64,000 nucleotides of DNA from Azospirillum griseum (GCF_003966125.1 NZ_RXMA01000010.1:124001-188000), one strand, 5' to 3'; positions 35,747-44,621 are shown, counted from the stretch's first letter. Made by a program: numbers and translations. Notes: generated by a model not told the origin, from the letters alone.

Positions 35747-36961
35747 TTATGCGGCCAGACGCAGATCCAGGCGGCTCCACACGTCGAGCAGGGCAGCGAC
35801 CAGCCGGTCCATCTCGGCGTCGCTGTGCAGCGGCGTCGGGGTGAAGCGCAGCCGTTCGGCCCCGCGCGGCACGGTCGGGTAGTTGATCGGCTGCACATAG
35901 ATGCCGTGGCGGTCCATCAGCTCGTCCGACGCGCGCTTGCAGCGGTGGGCGTCGCCGACCATCACCGGCACGATGTGGCTGACCGACGGCATGACCGGCA
36001 GACCGGCGTCGGCGAACAGCCGCTTCAGCTTGGCCGCGCGCTCCTGGTGCTGGGCGCGTTCGGTCTGGCTGGATTTCAGATGGCGGATGCTGGCCAACGC
36101 CCCCGCCGCGATGACCGGGGCCATCGAGGTGGAGAAGATGAACCCGGCGGCAAAGCTGCGCACGCAATCGATCAGCGCCGCCGAGCCGGTGATGTAGCCG
36201 CCCTGGACGCCGAACGCCTTGCCCAGCGTCGCTTCGATCACGGTGATGCGGTCCATCGCGCCGTCGCGTTCGGCCACCCCGCCGCCGCGCGGCCCGTACA
36301 TGCCGACCGCGTGCACCTCGTCCAGGTAGGTCATCGCGCCGTGCTTGTCGGCCACGTCGCACAGGTCATGGATGGGGGCGATGTCGCCGTCCATCGAATA
36401 GACGCTTTCGAACGCCACCAGCTTGGGCCGGTCCGGGGCGATGCCGGACAGCAGCTCGTCCAGATGCTTGGGGTCGTTGTGGCGGAAGACGTGCTTTTCG
36501 GCCCCGGAATTGCGGATGCCGGTGATCATGGAGTTGTGGTTCAGCGCGTCCGACAGGATCACGCAATTGGGCAGGATTTTGCCCAGCGTGGTCAGCGTTG
36601 CGTCGTTCGACACATAGCCGGAGGTGAAGAGCAGGGCGGCGTCCTTGCCGTGCAGATCGGCCAGTTCGCGTTCCAGCAGCACATGATAGCGGTTGGTGCC
36701 GGAGATGTTGCGCGTGCCACCGGCCCCGGCCCCCACCTCGTCCAACGCGTCGTGCATCGCCTTCAGCACGGCGGGGTGCTGACCCATGCCCAAATAGTCG
36801 TTGGAGCACCAGACCGTCACCTGCTTTTCGCGGTCCTGGGAGTCGCGGTAGGTCGCCGTCGGGAAATTCCCGGCGTGCCGCGCCAGATCGGCGAAAAAGC
36901 GATAGCGGCCATCCTGTTTCAGGCTGGCGATCTGGCTGCGGAAAAAGCTTTCGTAATCCAT
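35747..36961 (-). CDS. hemA: 5-aminolevulinate synthase
   Basis: PLP enzyme condensing glycine and succinyl-CoA to 5-aminolevulinate, the first step of the C4 (Shemin) tetrapyrrole pathway typical of alphaproteobacteria. The 404-residue protein from ATG 36961 has [10 protein letters not shown], the glycine-rich [25 protein letters not shown], and [13 protein letters not shown] with PLP lysine K248. Length and numbering match the Rhodobacter enzyme. A longer start at 36988 is unlikely. A perfect FNR-type box lies about 120 bp upstream, indicating oxygen control. Confidence 0.97.
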   Translation of the reverse strand: MDYESFFRSQIASLKQDGRYRFFADLARHAGNFPTATYRDSQDREKQVTVWCSNDYLGMGQHPAVLKAMHDALDEVGAGAGGTRNISGTNRYHVLLERELADLHGKDAALLFTSGYVSNDATLTTLGKILPNCVILSDALNHNSMITGIRNSGAEKHVFRHNDPKHLDELLSGIAPDRPKLVAFESVYSMDGDIAPIHDLCDVADKHGAMTYLDEVHAVGMYGPRGGGVAERDGAMDRITVIEATLGKAFGVQGGYITGSAALIDCVRSFAAGFIFSTSMAPVIAAGALASIRHLKSSQTERAQHQERAAKLKRLFADAGLPVMPSVSHIVPVMVGDAHRCKRASDELMDRHGIYVQPINYPTVPRGAERLRFTPTPLHSDAEMDRLVAALLDVWSRLDLRLAA

Positions 36962-37082
36962 CGCGCGGGTCCGTTCGCGGTCATCCACACCGGGTGTGAT
37001 GCGCGGGGCCGGGCGGTGTCACCGTTCGTACACCCCTCGCATCGGGAAGATCGCATCTTTGACGGCAAAGCGCCATCCGGCA

Positions 37083-37096
37083 TTGATGCGCATCAA
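37083..37096 (-). promoter_or_regulatory. FNR/FixK-type box upstream of hemA
   Basis: TTGATGCGCATCAA is an exact match to TTGAT-N4-ATCAA. Its centre is about 128 bp upstream of the hemA start and about 142 bp upstream of vapB. Oxygen-responsive hemA control by FNR-family proteins is established in several alphaproteobacteria; use here is inferred. Confidence 0.7.
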
Positions 37097-37193
37097 GCCA
37101 ACCCGGACGGCACCTTCGCACGCGGCGGGTGGCTCTGTCCCTTGCGGTTGCGGCGGGTCTGCCGCGCGGGCGCTTTCGGCGCGTGCGGGTTGG

Positions 37194-37219
37194 GTGTATA
37201 AAAAGAGCAATTCATACAC
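37194..37219 (+). promoter_or_regulatory. Operator-like repeat in the vapBC promoter
   Basis: GTGTATAAA and TTCATACAC are 9-bp arms with one mismatch, separated by 8 nt, directly before the ribosome-binding site of vapB. The TATAAA could double as a -10 element. Autoregulation by the VapBC complex is expected. Confidence 0.5.
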
Positions 37220-37231
37220 ACGGAGGGTGCC

Positions 37232-37438
37232 GTGCGCACCAACATCGACATTGAGGACAGCTTGATCGCCGAGGCGATGGCCGTCACCGGTCTGGTTACG
37301 AAAAAGGCCGTTGTGGAAGAAGCCTTGCGTCGCCTGATTCGATTCAAGCAGGAGGAACGCACCTTGAGCCTGTTCGGCACCGTCGATTGGCAAGGGGATC
37401 TGGCGGAAAGCCGCTTGGGGCGCGGGGACGCGGCGTGA
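37232..37438 (+). CDS. vapB: Type II antitoxin, VapB-like
   Basis: A 68-residue antitoxin from GTG 37232 with GGAGGG at 37222-37227. The ribbon-helix-helix N-terminus is MRTNIDIEDSLIAEAMAVTG followed by KKAVVEEALRRLIRFKQ, the DUF2191/VapB pattern. The C-terminal tail (FGTVDWQGDLAESRLGRG) should wrap around and inhibit VapC. Its stop overlaps the vapC start (GTGA at 37435-37438). Confidence 0.88.
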   Translation: MRTNIDIEDSLIAEAMAVTGLVTKKAVVEEALRRLIRFKQEERTLSLFGTVDWQGDLAESRLGRGDAA

Positions 37439-37824
37439 TCGTCGTCGACACCAGCGTCTGGGTGGATTTCTTTCGTCGTCGTGAAACGTTGCAGACCGTA
37501 AAATTACGGTCTCTGATCGGGCGTGGCCTGATTCTGGTGGGCGATGTCGTGTTGTTGGAGGTGCTGCAAGGCGTGCGCGACGAGGCGGAGGCTGCGCGCG
37601 TCGAGCAGATCCTGCGCGTTCATGCCGTCGAGGCGATGCTGACGCCCGCGCTGGCCCCCCTGGTGGCGGCCAACGACCGCGCTTTGCGAGCCAAGGGGAT
37701 TACGGTTCGCAAAACCATCGACATGATGATCGGCACATTCTGCATCACCGGCGGGCATGTCCTGCTGCACGCGGATCGGGATTTTGAGCCGATGCGGGAG
37801 CATCTGGGCTTGCATGTTTTTTAG
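37435..37824 (+). CDS. vapC: PIN-domain ribonuclease toxin, VapC-like
   Basis: A 129-residue PIN-domain toxin. The acidic Mg-binding residues are visible as D5 in MIVVDTSVWVDFF, the Glu of VVLLEVLQGV, the Asp of RKTIDMMIGTFC and the final HADRDF. VapC enzymes cut tRNA or rRNA when VapB is degraded. The GTG start is inside the vapB stop, giving coupled translation. All catalytic acids appear intact, so the toxin is probably active. Confidence 0.9.
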   Translation: MIVVDTSVWVDFFRRRETLQTVKLRSLIGRGLILVGDVVLLEVLQGVRDEAEAARVEQILRVHAVEAMLTPALAPLVAANDRALRAKGITVRKTIDMMIGTFCITGGHVLLHADRDFEPMREHLGLHVF

Positions 37825-37865
37825 GGTGCCGCTCCAACCGGAGCCAAAGGGGCGCGCCGCCGGTT

Positions 37866-37891
37866 GAGGGGGCGAGCTTCCCCGCCCCCTC
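37866..37891. terminator. Hairpin between convergent vapC and aminotransferase genes
   Basis: GAGGGGGCG and CGCCCCCTC form 9-bp arms around an 8-nt loop. There is no clear T-run on either side, so efficiency is doubtful. Confidence 0.4.
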
Positions 37892-37898
37892 ATCATCC

Positions 37899-39269
37899 TC
37901 ACCCGCGCAGGACCGGGATCGCGGCGTCGAGCGCCGTGGTCAGGCGGTCGAACAGCTCGTTCAGGTCGGCCTCGCCGATCACCAGCGGCGGGCAGAGCGC
38001 GATGGAATCGCCCATGGCGCGGACGATCAGGCCGTTGTCCTGGGTCAGGCCATTGACCACCGCCCCGGCGCGGCCCACCGGATCGAACGGGGTCTTGCTG
38101 GTCTTGTCGGCCACCAGTTCCAGCGCGCCGATCAGGCCGACGCCACGGGCCTCGCCGACCAGCGGGTGGTCGGCCAGCGCGCGCAGGCGGCGCTGGAACA
38201 GCGGGGCGACGTCGCGGACATGGTTGAGAACGCCGCGTTCCTCGTAGATCGCCAGGGTTTCCAGCGCCACCGCCGCCGCCACCGGGTGGGCGGAGTAGGT
38301 GTAGCCATGGCCGAAGGTGCCGATCTTCTTGCTCTCGTCCACGCAGGCGCGATAGATCGCGTCCGACACCATCACCGCCGAAATCGGCAGATAGCCCGAG
38401 GACAATTGCTTGGCGCAGGTCAGGATGTCGGGCTGCATGCCCATCGTCTGGCTGCCCCAGAAATGGCCGGTGCGGCCAAAGCCGCAGATCACCTCGTCGG
38501 CGACCAGAAGCACGTCATACTTTTTCAGGACCGCCTGAATCTTCTCGTAATAGGTGGCGGGTGGAACCACGACGCCGCCAGCCCCCATCACCGGTTCGCA
38601 GAACATCGCGGCGACCGTCTCCGGCCCTTCGGCCAGGATCTGCGCCTCAAGCTGGTCGGCCAGACGGGTGGCGAACGCCTCCTCGCTCTCGCCCGGCTGG
38701 GCGTTGCGGTAATGGTGCGGGCAATCGGCGTGGGAGATGCGGGCGATCGGCAGATCGAAATCGCGGTGGTTGTTCGGCAGGCCGGTCAGGCTGGCGGTGG
38801 CCACCGTCACCCCGTGATAACCGCGCACGCGGGCCAGGATCTTTTTCTTTTCCGGGCGGCCAAGGGCGTTGTTGTAGTACCAGATCAGCTTGACGGCGGT
38901 GTCGTTGGCTTCCGATCCCGAATTGGCGAAGAAGACCTTGGACATCGGCACCGGGGCCAGTTCGATCAGCTTTTCCGCCAGATCGATGCCGGGTTCGTGC
39001 GATTTGTGGCCGAAGATGTGGTAGCTGGACAGGGTGCGCATCTGCTTGGCCGCCGCCTGGACCAACCGCTCCTCGCCCCAGCCCAGCGACACGCACCACA
39101 GGCTTGCCATGCCTTCGATGTAGGCCTTGCCGCTGTCGTCGAAGACGCGCACGCCCTCGCCGCGTTCGATGATGAGCGGGCCTTGCGTCTCGTGGGCGTG
39201 CAGGTTGGTGTAGGGGTGGAGGATGAAAGCCTTGTCCCGGCTCGCCGCCGAATTGCCGATCGCGCTCAT
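37899..39269 (-). CDS. Class III (omega) aminotransferase
   Basis: A PLP-dependent fold-type I aminotransferase of 456 residues. Signatures are EGMASLWCVSLGWGEERLV, FFANSGSEANDTAVKLIWYY, RVRGYHGVTVATASLTGLP, the DEVICGFGRTG aspartate, and CAKQLSSGYLPISAVMV with the PLP lysine. The pattern fits the beta-alanine/putrescine:pyruvate or omega-amino acid transaminases. The amino donor cannot be fixed from sequence. AGGAAGGA precedes ATG 39269. It is divergent from a 355-bp gene-free stretch. Confidence 0.9.
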   Translation of the reverse strand: MSAIGNSAASRDKAFILHPYTNLHAHETQGPLIIERGEGVRVFDDSGKAYIEGMASLWCVSLGWGEERLVQAAAKQMRTLSSYHIFGHKSHEPGIDLAEKLIELAPVPMSKVFFANSGSEANDTAVKLIWYYNNALGRPEKKKILARVRGYHGVTVATASLTGLPNNHRDFDLPIARISHADCPHHYRNAQPGESEEAFATRLADQLEAQILAEGPETVAAMFCEPVMGAGGVVVPPATYYEKIQAVLKKYDVLLVADEVICGFGRTGHFWGSQTMGMQPDILTCAKQLSSGYLPISAVMVSDAIYRACVDESKKIGTFGHGYTYSAHPVAAAVALETLAIYEERGVLNHVRDVAPLFQRRLRALADHPLVGEARGVGLIGALELVADKTSKTPFDPVGRAGAVVNGLTQDNGLIVRAMGDSIALCPPLVIGEADLNELFDRLTTALDAAIPVLRG

Positions 39270-39624
39270 GCTGTCCTTCCTGCTCCGTGCGGGATGAACC
39301 CCCGTTGCGACGCCCGGATGGGGCGCTGGGTGTTCGATTTGTTAAACGTTGATGCCGATCATACCCACAGTTCGCGACGCCGACAAACCCGCGTCACGGT
39401 CAGGCGTGCCATGCGTCGGCGGGGGAACGCGGGCGTCGTCTTGCGGGCGATGGGGCGGGGCGAATCCCCCTCGCGCGGCCAAAAGCGCCGCGCCGTCGGG
39501 GGTGAGATGGCCGCCGGTTCATGCCCGGCCCTTATGGCGGCATGCGGAAATCTTATCACCGTCGGGGCTGCGGCTCCGCGCGTGAGGGGATGACCGGGCG
39601 AGGGAGGATCAGAGAGAGGGAGGA
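39270..39624. other. Gene-free stretch upstream of the aminotransferase gene
   Basis: No convincing gene or RNA is seen in these 355 bp. The right end holds a 16-bp direct repeat (GAGGGAGGATCAGAGA, then GAGGGAGGATCAGAGG, then GAGG) at 39600-39635, which runs across the stop codon of the cobD/cbiB gene. Confidence 0.5.
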
Positions 39625-40614
39625 TCAGAGGGAGGCGAGGCCGGTCATCAGCAGCGCGACCAGCCCGGCCAGCAGCAGCCCGCCGACGGCGAACAGGGCC
39701 AGGGCGCGGCCGATGTCGGAGGCGGTGGCGCGGGCGCGGCCGTCGCCGATCCACGCCTCGGTGATGACGACGCCGCCGTCGCGGTGGGGGCCGCCCAGCG
39801 ACAGGCCGAGCGCCCCGGCCATGGCCCCGATCGGCCAGCCCATGTTGAGCGAGGGGTGTTTGCGGGCGTCGCGCGCCATCGTCCGCACCGCCCCGCGCAG
39901 GCTGGCGGCCCCGATGAAGGGCGCGCCCAGCGCCAGCAGCAGCGCCGCGAGGCGGGCGGGCAGGGCGTTCAACGCGTCGTCCAGCGTCGCGGCGGTCAGG
40001 CCGAAGCGTTCATGGCGCACGCCGGGGCTGCCCAGCGCGGCGTCGGCCCCGTCCACCGCCGTCCACACCAGCAGGCCGGGCAGCCCCAGAAGGGCGTAGG
40101 CGAAGACGGGGGCGACCAGCTTGCGGGCAAAGGCGCGGGCGGTGGCCTCCACGGCGGCGCGGGCGACGCCATGCTCGTCCAGCCCATAGGCGTGGCGGCG
40201 GGTCAGGGGTTGGATCGCGGCCTGCCCGGCCACCGCCCCGCCGCTGTCCAGCGCCCGGCGCACCGCGCGGATGCGGGTCCAGGCCGCCCGCCCGCGCAGG
40301 CCGCACAGCACGGCCAGCAATTCCAGCAGCCAGCCGCGCCCATGGCCGCCGATCCAGGCGATCAACAGCCCGGTCGCCCCGGCGATCACCACCAGCGCGC
40401 CCACCACCAGCGCGCCGCGCAGCAACCGGTCGGTTGGACTGCGCTCCGTCCGGTTCAGGCGGGCGTCGGCGGCGTTGCAGAAGCGTTTGGCGAGTTGGGC
40501 CGGGTCGGGCAGGAGCCGGTCCAGCCAATCGCCAAAGGTGGCGTCGATCACCAACGCCAGCAGCAGGATCAACAGCGGTCCCGGACCGCCAAGGGGAAGA
40601 CCGCCCATCGCCAC
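39625..40614 (-). CDS. cobD: Adenosylcobinamide-phosphate synthase
   Basis: Integral membrane enzyme (CbiB/CobD) attaching the aminopropanol arm to adenosylcobyric acid in cobalamin synthesis. The 329-residue protein begins MAMGGLPLGGPGPLLILLLA then VIDATFGD, and shows hydrophobic helices and the conserved ATARAFARKLVAPVFAYAL, YALLGLPGLLVWTAVDGADA and HPSLNMGWPIGAMAGAL blocks. No other cobalamin genes or cobalamin riboswitch are seen in the window. The stop codon lies inside a small tandem repeat. Confidence 0.88.
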   Translation of the reverse strand: MAMGGLPLGGPGPLLILLLALVIDATFGDWLDRLLPDPAQLAKRFCNAADARLNRTERSPTDRLLRGALVVGALVVIAGATGLLIAWIGGHGRGWLLELLAVLCGLRGRAAWTRIRAVRRALDSGGAVAGQAAIQPLTRRHAYGLDEHGVARAAVEATARAFARKLVAPVFAYALLGLPGLLVWTAVDGADAALGSPGVRHERFGLTAATLDDALNALPARLAALLLALGAPFIGAASLRGAVRTMARDARKHPSLNMGWPIGAMAGALGLSLGGPHRDGGVVITEAWIGDGRARATASDIGRALALFAVGGLLLAGLVALLMTGLASL

Positions 40615-40648
40615 GCCGCCTGTCTGAAAGGTCTGTCCGAAATGGGGA

Positions 40649-41200
40649 TCAGCGCGCGCCCGCTTGGCGCAACAGAGTGGTTACGCGGGCGTTGCGCCCG
40701 TCCTGCGCCCAATTCAGCGCGGTGCGCCCGGTGAAATCGGCGCGGTCCACCTTGGCCCCGCCCTTCAACAGCCGTTCGACGAGGTCGGCCCGACCGGTCC
40801 GCGCGGCGGCCATCAGCGGCGTCACCCCTTCGCGGTTGTCCTGATCGACCTTGGCCCCCTTCTTCAACAGGATGTCGACGATCTCGGCGTTGCCGGCCTC
40901 CACCGCCAGCAGCAGCGGGGTGTTGCCCGCCTTGTCGGCGCGGTTGGCGCTGGCCCCGCCATCGAGCAGAAGCGACACCATGGTCGGGTTGGATTGGCTG
41001 ATGGCGGACATCAGCACCGTCTTGCCGTGAACGTCGGTCTGGTTGGCGTTCTCCCCCTTCAGCAACTGGGATTTCAGACCGGCGATGTCCCCCTTGGACA
41101 CCGCCCCGGACAGGCCGCTGTCCTGGAACAGGCTGATCTGGGCGTGCGCCGGGGCGCTCATCCCCAGGGCGACAACGCTGGCGAGCAACAGCCGCTTCAT
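40649..41200 (-). CDS. Exported ankyrin-repeat protein
   Basis: A 183-residue protein with Sec signal peptide MKRLLLASVVALGMSAPAHA. The mature part is built from about four ankyrin repeats, for example GNTPLLLAVEAGNAEIVDIL, GVTPLMAAARTGRADLVERL and GRTALNWAQDGRNARVTTLL, each with the TPLxxA turn. It is probably a periplasmic protein-binding scaffold. ATG 41200 has AGGA about 9 nt upstream. Partners are unknown. Confidence 0.88.
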   Translation of the reverse strand: MKRLLLASVVALGMSAPAHAQISLFQDSGLSGAVSKGDIAGLKSQLLKGENANQTDVHGKTVLMSAISQSNPTMVSLLLDGGASANRADKAGNTPLLLAVEAGNAEIVDILLKKGAKVDQDNREGVTPLMAAARTGRADLVERLLKGGAKVDRADFTGRTALNWAQDGRNARVTTLLRQAGAR

Positions 41201-41388
41201 GGTGGGGGTCCTTTTCCTCTGCAGTCCGGCGCGGGTGCGGGCCGGGGTCACGACGACGGGGTGATCCGGCCATCGGGTGGTCAACCGTCTGGCCTTGATC
41301 GGGGGGTGGGGCGATACTAGCGAAAAGATCCGGCTCTTTGCCAGTTTGGCCTTGCCCTTCGCCGCAACCCGCATCCGTTCGGACGATC

Positions 41389-41547
41389 ATGCTCCGCAAC
41401 CCGCTCGCCCGCCACGTCGCCCTGTTCCTGTTGGTCAAGCTGCTGCTGATCGGTTTGGGGCTGTGGTGGTTTCTCGGCGATCCGCCGCCGCCGCGTGGCC
41501 TTCCGCCCGCCGCACCGACGGTGAGCGGCCTTGTCCTGACGGGTTGA
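41389..41547 (+). CDS. Small membrane protein resembling CydP-type oxidase microproteins
   Basis: A 52-residue reading frame from ATG 41389. It has one hydrophobic helix, LARHVALFLLVKLLLIGLGL then WWFLGDPPPPRGLPP. The order basic start, LxLxLKLxLLxxLWWxF helix, and proline-rich tail resembles small proteins annotated as putative cytochrome oxidase subunit CydP. The following gene is a DsbD_2-type membrane protein found in cytochrome cbb3 assembly clusters, which supports an oxidase-related role. No oxidase genes are in the window. The ribosome-binding site is weak. Confidence 0.55.
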   Translation: MLRNPLARHVALFLLVKLLLIGLGLWWFLGDPPPPRGLPPAAPTVSGLVLTG

Positions 41548-41662
41548 GGCGCTGACGGGTTGACGCACGTCATGGCCGGGTGTACGCGCCGCGTGCCATG
41601 TTCGGCCTTGCCCGACGTCGGTCCCGAAGGCGGGACGGCGTCCGCCCACCGGAGAACGCCCC

Positions 41663-42418
41663 TTGGACGCCCTGTCGCTGCTGCACGATGGCCTCAACCA
41701 GTGCGCCCTGGTCATTGACCGGGACGGCGGGCTGTTTCTGGCCCTGCTGACGGCGGGGCTGGTCGGCGGGGTCAGCCATTGCACCGGCATGTGCGGCCCC
41801 TTTGTGCTGGCCCAGGTGTCGGCCCGGCTGGAACAGGTCCCCGCCGCGCGCATGTCGGAGTTCAGCCGCCTGAGCGGGGCGGCGGTCCTGCCGTATCATT
41901 TCGGTCGTGCAACAACCTATGCGGTGATCGGCGCGGTGGCGGCGACGGTGGCCGGGCATGTCGGGGCGCTGCCCGGTCTGCGCTGGCTGTCAGTGGCCTT
42001 GTTGTGTTTTGCGTCCCTGTTTTTTTTCGGATACGCAACGAAAAGCGCGCTGGTGTTTCTGCCGCGTTGGGGTGGCGGTGGGCGCTGGTGGAGCGACCGC
42101 GTGTCCGGTCTGGCCCGGCCGCTGTTCGGCAACCCGGTGGGCTGGCGCGGCTATGGGCTGGGTCTGGCCCTGGGCTTCATCCCCTGCGGCCTGCTGTATG
42201 GCGCGGTCGCGGTGGCGGCGGCCAGCGGCAGCGCGCTGAGTGGCGCTCTGGGCATGGTCTGTTTTGCCACCGGAACGGCTCCAGGGCTGCTGGCCGTCGG
42301 TTTGGCCGGGCATCTCGCCGGGCGGACGTGGCGGACCATGGCCGCCCGCGTCGCCCCGGCGATCATGCTGGTCAACGCGGGCGTGCTGGGCTGGATGGCG
42401 TGGAAGCTGGTGGCCTGA
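41663..42418 (+). CDS. TauE/SafE-like (DsbD_2) membrane protein
   Basis: A 251-residue membrane protein with about six helices starting at TTG 41663, which has GGAGAA 6 nt upstream. The hallmark GVSHCTGMCGPFVLAQVSAR (two Cys) and GYGLGLALGFIPCGLLYGAV are typical of the DsbD_2 family near cbb3-oxidase genes, thought to act in copper handling or thiol redox for oxidase assembly. The Cys pair and the later PCG suggest metal or disulfide chemistry. It is preceded by a CydP-like microprotein gene. Confidence 0.83.
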   Translation: MDALSLLHDGLNQCALVIDRDGGLFLALLTAGLVGGVSHCTGMCGPFVLAQVSARLEQVPAARMSEFSRLSGAAVLPYHFGRATTYAVIGAVAATVAGHVGALPGLRWLSVALLCFASLFFFGYATKSALVFLPRWGGGGRWWSDRVSGLARPLFGNPVGWRGYGLGLALGFIPCGLLYGAVAVAAASGSALSGALGMVCFATGTAPGLLAVGLAGHLAGRTWRTMAARVAPAIMLVNAGVLGWMAWKLVA

Positions 42419-42450
42419 CCGCCCGCGCGCGCCAGCAGCCTCAGCGACCG

Positions 42451-43338
42451 TTACGATTCCGGTGTGTTGCTGTTCAGTGCCTGACCGAGCGGGATCGCCC
42501 CGCTGCCCGGCTTCAGCGGCTGCTGTTGGCTTTCGTGCGGCGACCAGCCCGCCAGATACAGCACGTCGAAGGTCACGGGGATGCGCCCGTCCGGCTCGGC
42601 GTGCTGCTCGGCGTAGCGGCGGGCGGCGTCGAACAGCATGGCGCGGGTGGCCGGAACCTTGCGGCGGGCCAACACGGCGTTGGTTTCGGCCATGCCGCGC
42701 AGCTCGCGCATCAGGGCGAAGGCGTCGGAATAGGTGACGGTCAGCGTGTCGCTGTCCACCACCGGCAGGGCGAATCCGGCGCGCTGCAGCAGGCCGCCGG
42801 CATCGCGAATCTCGGCAAAGGGCGACACGCGCGGCGACACGCCGCCCGCGATCTCCAATTCGGCCTCATACAGGCATTGCCGCAGCTCGATCAGCGTGTT
42901 GCCGCCCAGCATGGCCCCGCAGAAGAAGCCATCGGGCTTCAGGCATTGGCGGATTTGCAGCAGCGCGCCCGGCAGATCATTGACCCAATGCAGGCTGAGG
43001 TTGCTGACCACCAGATCGAAGCTGTGCGGGGCGAAGGGCAGAAACTCCTCGTCCGCCGCAACCCCCTGGGCCGCGCGGGCGAAGCCGGGGGCCAGATCGC
43101 AGGCGATCAGCCGTTCGATGCCCTTGCGCCCGGCCAGCGCCCGGCCCATCGCCCCGTCGTGGCAGCCCACGTCCAGCGCCAACGGGAAGGGGCGGAGCAC
43201 ATCCTCCAACCGGTCGGCGAGTCGCTCGGCAATCTCGTCGAACAGGAAGGAATGGTTGGCAAAGTTGGGGACGGCGCGTTCGCGGTGGCGGCGGACAAGC
43301 GCGCGGTCGAACACGGTCATGCGGTCGGTGGTCGTCAT
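42451..43338 (-). CDS. NDUFAF5-like SAM-dependent methyltransferase
   Basis: A 295-residue methyltransferase from ATG 43338. The N-terminus VFDRALVRRHRERAVPNFAN and motif I LALDVGCHDGAMGRALAG, plus DLVVSNLSLHWVNDLPGAL and GFFCGAMLGGNTLIELR, match the BioC-related family that includes NDUFAF5, a complex I assembly factor, in alphaproteobacteria and mitochondria. The role in modifying NuoI/NDUFS7-type subunits is known only for the eukaryotic protein. Alternative starts are GTG 43347 and ATG 43320. It is divergent from fliQ. Confidence 0.82.
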   Translation of the reverse strand: MTTTDRMTVFDRALVRRHRERAVPNFANHSFLFDEIAERLADRLEDVLRPFPLALDVGCHDGAMGRALAGRKGIERLIACDLAPGFARAAQGVAADEEFLPFAPHSFDLVVSNLSLHWVNDLPGALLQIRQCLKPDGFFCGAMLGGNTLIELRQCLYEAELEIAGGVSPRVSPFAEIRDAGGLLQRAGFALPVVDSDTLTVTYSDAFALMRELRGMAETNAVLARRKVPATRAMLFDAARRYAEQHAEPDGRIPVTFDVLYLAGWSPHESQQQPLKPGSGAIPLGQALNSNTPES

Positions 43339-43443
43339 GCCCGGCACTATAGCGCAGCCGCTTGCGCTCTCAAGCGTCGGCAGGGTCCGGTGGATGTGCT
43401 AGGGTCATGGCGCAGACGGTCGGGCGCGAAGGACGGGGTTCGC

Positions 43444-43710
43444 ATGGGCATCGAGGAAGCCATCGGCGTGACGTATGAGGCGTTGATCGTCATCATCAAG
43501 ATCACCTTTCCCACCCTGGCGATCACCACCGCGCTGGCGGCGGGGCTGACGATTTTCCAGTCGGTCACGAACATCAACGAATCTTCGATCCAACAGGATC
43601 TGAAGATCTTCGCCACGCTGGCCATCCTGTTCGTCACCGGCCCGGCCATCTTCATCGCGCTGCGCGATTACACGCTCGTGATCTTTGAACGAATCGCCAT
43701 GCTGCAATAG
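43444..43710 (+). CDS. fliQ: Flagellar export apparatus protein FliQ
   Basis: An 88-residue protein, exactly the usual FliQ size, with two long membrane helices. The pattern ALIVIIKITFPTLAITTALA, then GLTIFQSVTNINESSIQQDL and AILFVTGPAIFIALRDYTLV, fits FliQ/YscS. FliQ forms the export gate with FliP and FliR, but neither gene is nearby; the next gene is comF. It is a solitary copy, so the remaining flagellar genes must lie elsewhere, unless this is a lone remnant. The start ATG 43444 has a GAAGGA upstream. Confidence 0.87.
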   Translation: MGIEEAIGVTYEALIVIIKITFPTLAITTALAAGLTIFQSVTNINESSIQQDLKIFATLAILFVTGPAIFIALRDYTLVIFERIAMLQ

Positions 43711-43725
43711 GCGGGGGCCGGGAGG

Positions 43726-44472
43726 ATGACCGCCGTCCGCCGGATGTCCCGCGTCACCAGGGCCGCCGCGTCGGCGCTGCTGGACGCGCTGTTGCCGCCG
43801 CGCTGCCTGTCCTGCGGTGTGGCCGTGGACCGGCAGGGTGGCTTGTGCGCGGCCTGCTGGGGCGGGCTGACCTTCATCGCGCCGCCCTTCTGCGCGGTCT
43901 GCGGCCTGCCCTTCGAGTATGAGGCGCAGGGCGATGTGATCTGCGGGGCCTGTCTGGCCGCGCCGCCGCCCTTTTCCCGCGCCCGCGCCGTGTTGGCCTA
44001 TGACGATGGCAGCCGCCCGCTGGTGTTGAGCTTCAAGCACGGCGACCGCATCCACGCCGCCGGGGCCTACGCCGCGTGGCTGGCCCGCGCCGGGCGGGAG
44101 TTGCTGGCCGACGCCGATCTGCTGGTCCCGGTGCCGTTGCACCGCCTGCGCCTGTTCCGCCGCCGCTACAACCAGGCGGCCTTGCTGGCCCAATCCTTGG
44201 GCCGACAGGCCGGGGTGGCGGTGATCCCCGACGCGCTGCTCCGCCACCGCGCCACCCCGACCCAGGGCGGTTTGGGCCGCCAGGAGCGGCAGCGCAACGT
44301 CAAGGGCGCGTTCCGCCTGCGCCCCGGGGTGTCGGTGGCGGGCCAGCGGGTGGTGGTGATCGACGATGTGCTGACCACCGGGGCGACGGTGGCCGAATGC
44401 GCCCGCGTGCTGACCCAGGCCGGAGCGGCCCGGGTGGAGGCGCTGACCCTGGCGCGCGTGGTTCCGGAGTGA
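43726..44472 (+). CDS. ComF-family phosphoribosyltransferase-like protein
   Basis: A 248-residue protein with an N-terminal zinc-finger-like region (CLSCG, CAACW, CAVCG, CGACL) and a C-terminal type I phosphoribosyltransferase domain with VVVIDDVLTTGATVAECARV. Family members are implicated in competence-type DNA uptake but the substrate is unclear. ATG 43726 directly follows GGAGG, which is too close; ATG 43744 (MSRVTRAAASAL) is an alternative. It lies between fliQ and grxC. Confidence 0.88.
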   Translation: MTAVRRMSRVTRAAASALLDALLPPRCLSCGVAVDRQGGLCAACWGGLTFIAPPFCAVCGLPFEYEAQGDVICGACLAAPPPFSRARAVLAYDDGSRPLVLSFKHGDRIHAAGAYAAWLARAGRELLADADLLVPVPLHRLRLFRRRYNQAALLAQSLGRQAGVAVIPDALLRHRATPTQGGLGRQERQRNVKGAFRLRPGVSVAGQRVVVIDDVLTTGATVAECARVLTQAGAARVEALTLARVVPE

Positions 44473-44621
44473 AGGGGCGGCGGCGGCATGGCAGCCCGCC
44501 GGGAGCGGCCGCTGGCGTCGGTCCGGCGGTTCTTTTACAATCCTTCCAAACTGTGTCCCGTCCGGTTCAACGCCCAAATCCGATGGATGGCCCGTTGCAA
44601 CCGTTAGCCCAGGAGCCGCGC

